Assembly (NCBI GenBank): GCA_038239485.1 | Contig: JBBSET010000028.1 | Location: 1 to 48,898, forward strand | Length of the DNA stretch: 48,898 bases | From: DASQEH01 sp038239485 | Lineage (GTDB): Bacteria > Actinomycetota > Actinomycetes > Propionibacteriales > Nocardioidaceae | Direction: 5' to 3' | Part shown: positions 43,752 through 48,898 of the stretch, piece by piece | Layout: each line of letters starts with the position of its first letter | How positions within the stretch are numbered: position 1 is the stretch's first letter | Position numbers and translations under genes: made by a program | The notes under the pieces: model-generated | Seen by the model: the letters and a program-made list of their open reading frames with translations, nothing else | Told to the model about the DNA's origin: nothing | Databases searched by the model: none

Positions 43752-43950
43752 GGCGGCTTGAGGATGGTCGGGCGGGAGCCATCCATCGTCGCGACGTCAA
43801 GGCAACGCATGCCGGCGATCGACGGCGGCCACGGCAGCCGCTTGGCTGTGGGCCGCAGATCCCCAGCCGCCGGGAGTGAAAATCCCCGGCGCGACCTCGA
43901 TCGTGTGCCACCAGTCGAGCTCGGCGACCCGCGCCCGCACAACCCGTCGA
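43752..43950 (-). pseudogene. SAM methyltransferase N-terminal remnant
   Basis: The first frame reads VRARVAELDWWHTIEVAPGI then FTPGGW. The next frame continues DLRPTAKRLPWPPSIAGMRC and LDVATMDG (motif I, usually LDVGTYDGF). This combination is the DUF1698/CmoB-like methyltransferase start. A one-base change near 43870 separates the parts and the remaining two thirds of the gene are absent. It was recognised from the sequence pattern only. Confidence 0.72.
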
Positions 43951-43951
43951 C

Positions 43952-44386
43952 GTGAGCGTGGAGGCCGACGCGCTGACTTACCAGGAAAGCGCGTCGCGGG
44001 TGGTGACGATGGATCCGCACACGCTAGAAGAGGTCCTCGCCTCCATCGAGCAGCTCGGCGCCGTCTGCGGCCTGGAGACCGCTGCTCGCGAGTTGGTCGT
44101 CGCAGCGCCGTGCGGCTTCGACCTATCAGCGTGCGAGGCCCAGGCCAGGGAGCTCATTGCCGCGGGTCGGGTTCCGGGGGGCATACCGGTATGGGCGGTC
44201 GACGCGAACGCCTCCTTCGCCCGCCCAGGTCCACGGCTTGTCGAGGGCGTTGAAGTGCTAGCCGCAATCCTGCACCCCGACGTTCTTGGCCCCCGGATCC
44301 GCAGTACTCCGCTCAAGTCCGCTGACGACACCAATCGGTGGTCTCACACCGTCCGACGAGCAGTCGACGTGCAGGAGTCAGGCTGA
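43952..44386 (+). pseudogene. Cobalamin-binding (BtuF-like) protein with internal deletion
   Basis: Reading from GTG 43952, VVTMDPHTLEEVLASIEQLG resembles the linker of BtuF-like periplasmic or soluble cobalamin-binding proteins. After ETAARELV it jumps to VVAAPCGFDLSACEAQAREL and VPGGIPVWAVDANASFARPG and PRLVEGVEVLAAILHP, the C-terminal lobe. The first lobe and the central helix region are missing, leaving 144 residues of about 300. The frame is open through the join, so a truncated protein could be made. Confidence 0.7.
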
Positions 44387-44506
44387 CCCTTCCCAGTTCA
44401 CTATCGGTGATCGGAGCGGGGAGGTTGATCGAACGGATCCGGGATGAGGTCGAGGTTGATCTGGGCTTTCAGATAAGTAGAACGAGCTGGAGGTCGGGCG
44501 TGTCGG

Positions 44507-44773
44507 TCACTGTTTGGCCTGGGGGTCGTCGTGATGCGCTGCTGCTGCTCCTGATCGGAACTCCACGCTGGCAGCTCTCGACCCGATGTCCAGAACGGCC
44601 ACCGGGGACGGGTCTCGTTCGGCCCACATAGCTGCCGCGTCCTCGGCTGCCACCAGGGCGACAAGAGGCTTGCCGTGGCGGGTGATCAGCACCCGCTCTC
44701 CGCCGTACCCGACCTTGTTGATCAGCTCGGAGAAGTCAGCCCGGGCAGCCGACACTGACACTTCGATCGTCAT
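44507..44773 (-). CDS. Phd/YefM-family antitoxin, orphan
   Basis: 88 residues from ATG 44773: MTIEVSVSAARADFSELINK, VGYGGERVLITRHGKPLVAL and VAAEDAAAMWAERDPSPVAV. This is a complete Phd/YefM DNA-binding dimerisation domain with a C-terminal tail (the usual toxin-binding part). No toxin follows: the next 120 bases lack a RelE-, Doc- or PIN-like frame. It diverges from the MFS gene across a palindromic operator and may have been recruited as a repressor for it. Confidence 0.88.
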   Translation of the reverse strand: MTIEVSVSAARADFSELINKVGYGGERVLITRHGKPLVALVAAEDAAAMWAERDPSPVAVLDIGSRAASVEFRSGAAAAHHDDPQAKQ

Positions 44774-44789
44774 GCACGGATGATACATC

Positions 44790-44804
44790 TGTACAACATG
44801 TACA
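44790..44804. promoter_or_regulatory. Palindromic operator between antitoxin and MFS genes
   Basis: TGTAC-AACAT-GTACA is a 15-base inverted repeat in the 51-base gap between the divergent starts. TATCAT on the minus strand could be the antitoxin -10. Its position would let one protein control both genes. Confidence 0.6.
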
Positions 44805-44824
44805 AATGTTGCCAGACTCGGCGG

Positions 44825-46033
44825 ATGCGCGTCCCCTCGGTCCGACCAACCCCGTTCGCCTGGCTGTGGGCATCTACCACCAGCGGCGCGCTTGCCGAGG
44901 GCATCTCCTTGTCGGTCCTGCCGCTACTGATCAGCACTCTGACGCGTGACCCGGTTCTCGTGTCTACCCTCCAGGTGGCCGCGGCGATCCCGTGGCTGGC
45001 GTTCGGACTCCAGGCCGGGGCCCTCGCCGACAGGTGGAACAGGACCCGCGTGCTGCTGCTCTCCGACCTCGCCCGCGCCGTGGTCGCCGCGCTGCTCGCG
45101 GTGACCGTCCTGGTCGACATGGTCTCCATCGCGGTGCTGCTCGGCTTCGCGTTCCTCTCCTCGATCGCCACCGTGATGTACAGCTCCGCCGACGGAGCGC
45201 TGTTGCCGTCCCTGGTCAGCAGCCAGGAGTTGACCCAAGCCAACGGCCGCCTCAAGACCGGCACCACTGTCACGGGCAACATCATCGGGCCGAGCCTTGG
45301 CAGCACCCTGTTCGCCCTGGGTCACGCCGTGCCAGTGCTCACCCAGGCCGCCTCATTTGCGTCCTCGGTCGCGTTCCTGCGAGGCCTTCCGAGACCGGTC
45401 GAGACCCCTGAGCCCAGCGGCCTGCGACTGCGTCACGAGATCGCCGAAGGGCTCGCGCATGTCCGCCGCGACCGAACCCTGCTGACACTGGCTGGAACCA
45501 GCACGCTGGAGGGCATCGCCACCTGGATGCTGATGGCCATACTGGTGCTCTATTCCCTCGAGGTCCTCAACGCCGCCAGCGCCGCCTACGGAATCCTCTT
45601 CACCGCATACGCCGCCGGCAGCCTAGCCGGCGCCGCACTCACCGGGCGCATCGCCGCACAACTCAACACCAAGACCTCCATGACCGTGGCCGCACTGCTG
45701 TGCGGGACCAGCCTATTCATCATGGCGGCGACCAGCTCCTTCGTTGTCGCGGCTACAGCCATGGCTCTGCTCGGGTTCGCCGCCATGGTGCTCGGCATCA
45801 TTGCAGTCTCCGAGCGACAACGACGCGTCCCGGACCGTCTGCTCGGCCGCGTCTCAGGAGTCTTCAACGTCCTCAACGTCGGCACCGCCCCGATCGCGGC
45901 ACCCATCTCCGGTCTCATTGCCAGCCACTGGGGACTCCCCATCGCCATCACCGTCTGCGGCGCCACCTTCTGCCTCGCGGCCCTCCTCATCAACATCGGC
46001 TTGAAGACCCCATACCCAGAACCCATCGCCTGA
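44825..46033 (+). CDS. MFS transporter (DHA3-type)
   Basis: 402 residues from ATG 44825 (ATG 44798 in frame would place the start inside the operator). About 12 membrane helices are visible, with the MFS motif A variant AGALADRWNRTRVLLLSDLA (about residue 70) and GTTVTGNIIGPSLGSTLFAL. The second half has AAYGILFTAYAAGSLAGAAL and ERQRRVPDRLLGRVSGVFNV. It resembles EntS/macrolide-type drug or siderophore exporters. Substrate unknown. It diverges from an orphan antitoxin. Confidence 0.93.
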   Translation: MRVPSVRPTPFAWLWASTTSGALAEGISLSVLPLLISTLTRDPVLVSTLQVAAAIPWLAFGLQAGALADRWNRTRVLLLSDLARAVVAALLAVTVLVDMVSIAVLLGFAFLSSIATVMYSSADGALLPSLVSSQELTQANGRLKTGTTVTGNIIGPSLGSTLFALGHAVPVLTQAASFASSVAFLRGLPRPVETPEPSGLRLRHEIAEGLAHVRRDRTLLTLAGTSTLEGIATWMLMAILVLYSLEVLNAASAAYGILFTAYAAGSLAGAALTGRIAAQLNTKTSMTVAALLCGTSLFIMAATSSFVVAATAMALLGFAAMVLGIIAVSERQRRVPDRLLGRVSGVFNVLNVGTAPIAAPISGLIASHWGLPIAITVCGATFCLAALLINIGLKTPYPEPIA

Positions 46034-46218
46034 CAGCAGACGACGAACCGCCGCTGCATACAACACCAACCCCGACACCCACAGCACACCTCGAGATTCC
46101 CCAACAGGACATCGGCCGAGCCCGTCCACAACCAGTCCACCGCGACAATCGACCAGTGCGTTCAGATCAGGATCCGCCCCCGGGACGCCTCCGACACGTC
46201 CGTGCATGGGTGGCTATC

Positions 46219-46878
46219 TCAGCCCGTCAAGCTCGGACCGGGTCGGAAGTGTTCCCAGCCGTCGCAGAACGGAGACCCCCAGGCCGCGACGATCGCCTCG
46301 ACCTCGAGACAGGTCACCAGAGTCGCGTCGGCAGTCGCAGCGTCAAGTGCCCCCTGCTCGACGGCAATCGCGAGCTCGTCCTCGTCTTTGCGGACGACGG
46401 TGCGGTCAGGCTCCACCCAGAGATCCAAGACATGGTCGCTGGTGTAGGTGGAGAACGCGTCGCGCAGATGTGGACGCTCGAAGTTCACATACCACCCGCT
46501 GAAGGTCCCACCGTCGGCAGCGAACATGGCCCACGCCGACCATGCCCGACCGGCGGGAACAACCCGCACCTGGTCGTACAGCGCGTGCAGCCCCGGACTC
46601 GCAACGACGGGGGCGGTGAACAGCGTCCCCGGGTCAGCCCGCTTGTCCAGGCCGTCGGCACGGACAAGCCTGATGACTGGTGTGCCGACGCTGAGCCAGA
46701 CGACAAGGACATCGGGATCGTCGCGCACCACAGTGACGGGATTGGCGAAATGAGGCTCGCGCAGATCCTGGACGAGCTTCCCGGTTCCGAGCGGCCCACT
46801 TCCCTCGCGCCACACCACCTGCGTTCCCTCGACCCAAAACGGCGGTTGACCGGTAGGTCGACGCCCGGACAAGGTCAT
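46219..46878 (-). CDS. DUF402 domain protein
   Basis: 219 residues from ATG 46878 (the frame is open further upstream without homology). The N-terminal strand region (WVEGTQVVWREGSGPL, VWLSVGTPVIRLVRADG) leads into the DUF402 core: GTFSGWYVNFERPHLRDAF, HVLDLWVEPDRTVVRKDEDE and a helix LAIAVEQGALDAATAD. Some DUF402 proteins are nucleoside di- and triphosphatases (FomD, SA1684 type) with metal-binding Asp and Lys at these positions. The fit is good; the substrate is unknown. Confidence 0.88.
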   Translation of the reverse strand: MTLSGRRPTGQPPFWVEGTQVVWREGSGPLGTGKLVQDLREPHFANPVTVVRDDPDVLVVWLSVGTPVIRLVRADGLDKRADPGTLFTAPVVASPGLHALYDQVRVVPAGRAWSAWAMFAADGGTFSGWYVNFERPHLRDAFSTYTSDHVLDLWVEPDRTVVRKDEDELAIAVEQGALDAATADATLVTCLEVEAIVAAWGSPFCDGWEHFRPGPSLTG

Positions 46879-47024
46879 CCGCAGACGATATACAGCATCT
46901 ATCGCTCGGCGGGTTGAGCAGAAGCGGTGGGTCCAGTGCCCGTTCGGGGATCCTGTTGCGGTAATCGTCACCACCGACCACGCGTCGTCAAGACGTGGCT
47001 GATGGCCCTTCGACTGTCAAGCAA

Positions 47025-47096
47025 GGGCCCTACCGCTACCGTGGCCGCAAGCCCGCTGACCGCAGAGACGTGCAGATGTATAGGCCGGTAGGGCCC
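47025..47096. other. Perfect 11-bp inverted repeat upstream of VOC gene
   Basis: GGGCCCTACCG (47025-47035) and CGGTAGGGCCC (47086-47096) are exact complements across 50 bases, ending about 20 bases before the next start. On RNA this would form a long hairpin with inner structure directly before the AGGAGG site. It may be a structured leader or an operator pair. Confidence 0.5.
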
Positions 47097-47117
47097 GCCG
47101 TCAACCTAGGAGGACGA

Positions 47118-47513
47118 ATGCCACAACCGGTCGTGCACTTCGAGGTCATAGGTAAAGATCCGACGCGGCTCCAAAAGTACTTCGGCGATCTCTTCGGCTG
47201 GGAATTCGACGTACCCTCGCCCGTGTCGCAGGAAGTATCGGAACCGGCGAGCTACGGGTTTCTAGACCTGGTCACATCCGAAGACGGGACCGGAATCCGC
47301 GGCGGCATCGGAGGCGGAGCAGGCTATGCGAGCCACGCCATCTTCTACGTGGGCGTCCCGAACGTCGAAGCGGCGTTGCAGCGGGCCGAGAAGCTCGGGG
47401 GAAAACGGGTACTGGGCCCAGCCACGTCTCCGAATGGCCTAGTGGTTGGGCACTTCACCGACCCCGAAGGCACCCTGATGGGCGTCGCTGGAGTCGCTTG
47501 TCAGGTTCCGTAA
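47118..47513 (+). CDS. VOC/glyoxalase-like protein
   Basis: 131 residues from ATG 47118 after TAGGAGGACGA. It reads MPQPVVHFEVIGKDPTRLQK, YFGDLFGWEFD, a long GGIGGGAGYASHAIFYVGVP loop and GHFTDPEGTLMGVAG at the end. This is the YghA/glyoxalase-like subgroup with HFEI-type start. It is the tenth VOC gene or piece in the window. An unusual structured leader precedes it. Confidence 0.93.
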   Translation: MPQPVVHFEVIGKDPTRLQKYFGDLFGWEFDVPSPVSQEVSEPASYGFLDLVTSEDGTGIRGGIGGGAGYASHAIFYVGVPNVEAALQRAEKLGGKRVLGPATSPNGLVVGHFTDPEGTLMGVAGVACQVP

Positions 47514-47821
47514 ATCGATCGCCTACCGGACCGGCATGGGGGAGGATTGCCGCGTAAGTGAGGCGTTGGAGCGGGCGCTGAGCAGGCGCTCAGACGTCCG
47601 GATTGATCAGAGTAGGGATTGCGGTGCGTCTGCCCAGTTACCCGCGGGCGGACGTCGTTGAAGCGCTGCTGCGGCACTTGGACGCGATTGGCTCCGAGGG
47701 GTCCGGGGTCCTGGGCTACGACGAACAGGGGTGGCTGTGGAGCAGCAGTCAATTCCAGCAGCGCCCCAAACGCGAAGCCGCGATCCCTCCCGCCCCCCCG
47801 TCGTAAGTGTCAAGATTCACC
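47514..47821. other. Intergenic region
   Basis: No gene is supported. Short frames on both strands lack resemblance; the possible start GTG 47807 of the following methyltransferase gene lies at its end. Confidence 0.4.
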
Positions 47822-48439
47822 ATGGGTTTCTACCGAAACGCGGTGTTCCCGCACGTGATGAACAAGCTCATGGACAACGAGACCACGCGCGAGATCAGGA
47901 CACGTGTCTGCGGCGACCTCGCGGGGGATGTGGTGGAGATCGGTTTCGGCACCGGGCTCAACCTTCCCCACCTGCCGGCGACCGTCACCCGTCTGAGGGC
48001 TGTGGATCCTTCAGAGCAGGGCGCGAAGATCGCGGCTGCTCGAATCGCCGCCTCCACGGTGGCAGTTGACTTGGCCGGCTTGGACGGCCAAGCCCTCCCG
48101 TTTGCTGACGAGTCCGCGGACGCCGTGCTCTGCACGTGGGCGCTCTGCAGCATTCCGGACGCCGTCGCGGCTGTGCGTGAGGTCAGCCGGGTACTGCGCT
48201 CCGGAGGTGCCCTTCACTTCGTCGAACACGGCAAGGCTCCAGACGAGCGGGTGCGGCGATGGCAGAACCGGCTCAACCCCCTGCAGCAACGGGTAGCATG
48301 CGGGTGCAACCTCAACCGCGACATCCCCGCCCTCATCGAGGCGGGCGGACTCCGCATCGACCGCCTCGACACCTACTACAGCAAGGGCGAGCCGCAGACA
48401 TTCGGAGCCACCTACGAGGGCACCGCTACACCGGTCTGA
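47822..48439 (+). CDS. Class I SAM-dependent methyltransferase
   Basis: 205 residues from ATG 47822 (GTG 47807 possible). The family reads MGFYRNAVFPHVMNKLMDNE, motif I GDVVEIGFGTGLNLPHLP, LRAVDPSEQGAKIAAARIAA, VAVDLAGLDGQALPFADESA and DAVLCTWALCSIPDAVAAVR. It is a methylase of the UbiE-like small-molecule type, seen near DUF and VOC genes in Actinobacteria. The N-terminus is short but typical for this group. Confidence 0.92.
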   Translation: MGFYRNAVFPHVMNKLMDNETTREIRTRVCGDLAGDVVEIGFGTGLNLPHLPATVTRLRAVDPSEQGAKIAAARIAASTVAVDLAGLDGQALPFADESADAVLCTWALCSIPDAVAAVREVSRVLRSGGALHFVEHGKAPDERVRRWQNRLNPLQQRVACGCNLNRDIPALIEAGGLRIDRLDTYYSKGEPQTFGATYEGTATPV

Positions 48440-48479
48440 CCGTCTCGCTCCATGGCTGACCCAGTGATGACGGATCGCG

Positions 48480-48898
48480 TAGGGACCGGTCCGGGCTAAC
48501 ACGCGGCAGATCGGCTCCCACCCGTCAGCGGGCTGCCACTCAACGAGACGCTCGGGTCCGATCTCGGCGCGAACCTGCGTGAGGCGCCGTTCGTAACCTG
48601 CCATCACCTCGGCGGGATTGTCCGGGTCGGAGAAGACGCCGTCGAACATTGCGCGGAACAGCGGCACCATCGGGTCGGCGTCGTCGTCCATTGCCAGCAG
48701 GTCGAGAACGGAGTGTCGACCCCAGCGGCGTACCCAGCCAGGAACTCGTCCCAGACCGGCGGTTGGCCCTGGATCGCTGCCACCCAGGTGGCGGCGTGTT
48801 CGGGATGCGCGAAGGCCTCGCTCATGTGGTAGATCGGGGCGTCGAGCAGGTACCGGAGCGCCTCGCGCAGGGAGGAGGTGCCTGTTCGGGGGAGGCCA
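48480..48898 (-). pseudogene. Sulfotransferase-family protein, 5' partial, frameshifted and truncated
   Basis: The right window edge cuts the start. Reading inwards: GLPRTGTSSLREALRYLLDA (PAPS phosphate loop), PIYHMSEAFAHPEHAATWVA, VWDEFLAGYAAGVDTPF. Near 48705 the frame changes to MDDDADPMVPLFRAMFDGVF and PAEVMAGYERRLTQVRAEIG, PERLVEWQPADGWEPICRVL. About 50 central residues and the last part are missing; after LART the sequence loses resemblance. It is convergent with the methyltransferase gene. Confidence 0.78.

Noticed and set aside
1..48898. CRISPR arrays, tRNA or rRNA genes, complete insertion sequences
   Set aside because: No regular spaced repeats, cloverleaf sequences or transposase genes were seen; only a recombinase tail was found.

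Overview
The window is GC-rich DNA from an actinobacterium. The evidence is the strong G/C bias at third codon positions, GTG and TTG starts overlapping upstream stops, and the gene families present: an F420-type nitroreductase, an MMPL transporter, DGPF/ECF sigma pairs and an AmiS-type channel. I cannot fix the genus; Propionibacteriales- or Micrococcales-like is a guess.

From 1 to about 22.6 kb gene content is mostly dense and intact. It opens with the end of a universal stress protein and a large hybrid histidine kinase whose membrane domain resembles the copper/ethylene-binding domain of plant ethylene receptors. Then come a YjbR protein, a DGPF protein with its ECF sigma factor, a SNF2 helicase and an XdhC protein. 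Next is a three-gene operon carrying four YbjQ-like modules. An XRE-cupin repressor diverges from a fused disulfide reductase-methyltransferase. A second DGPF/ECF pair follows, then an ArsR/AHA1 cassette with two perfect operators, fchA-fhs (one-carbon folate metabolism), an ECF sigma gene that has lost its centre, and an aldo/keto reductase.

From about 22.6 kb to the end the region looks like an accessory zone in decay. Intact small genes (VOC proteins, GNAT acetyltransferases, P-loop kinases, an amidohydrolase, an F420 reductase, MMPL and MFS transporters) alternate with truncated or frameshifted remnants: AmiS, two copies of a vapBC locus, a serine recombinase tail, a cupin, an aldo/keto reductase, a NUDIX protein, a secreted repeat protein paralog, an alpha/beta hydrolase, VOC pieces, two methyltransferase-type or sulfotransferase pieces and a cobalamin-binding protein. 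Ten VOC genes or pieces lie between 19.9 and 47.5 kb. One toxin-antitoxin-like pair (32.4 to 32.9 kb) is intact and has an unusual gene order.

Several large genes are broken by single-base indels, often at G/C runs (near 1983, 13778, 23904 to 23980 and 40400). Either the locus is decaying or the assembly has homopolymer errors; raw reads would decide. No rRNA, tRNA or CRISPR array was seen.
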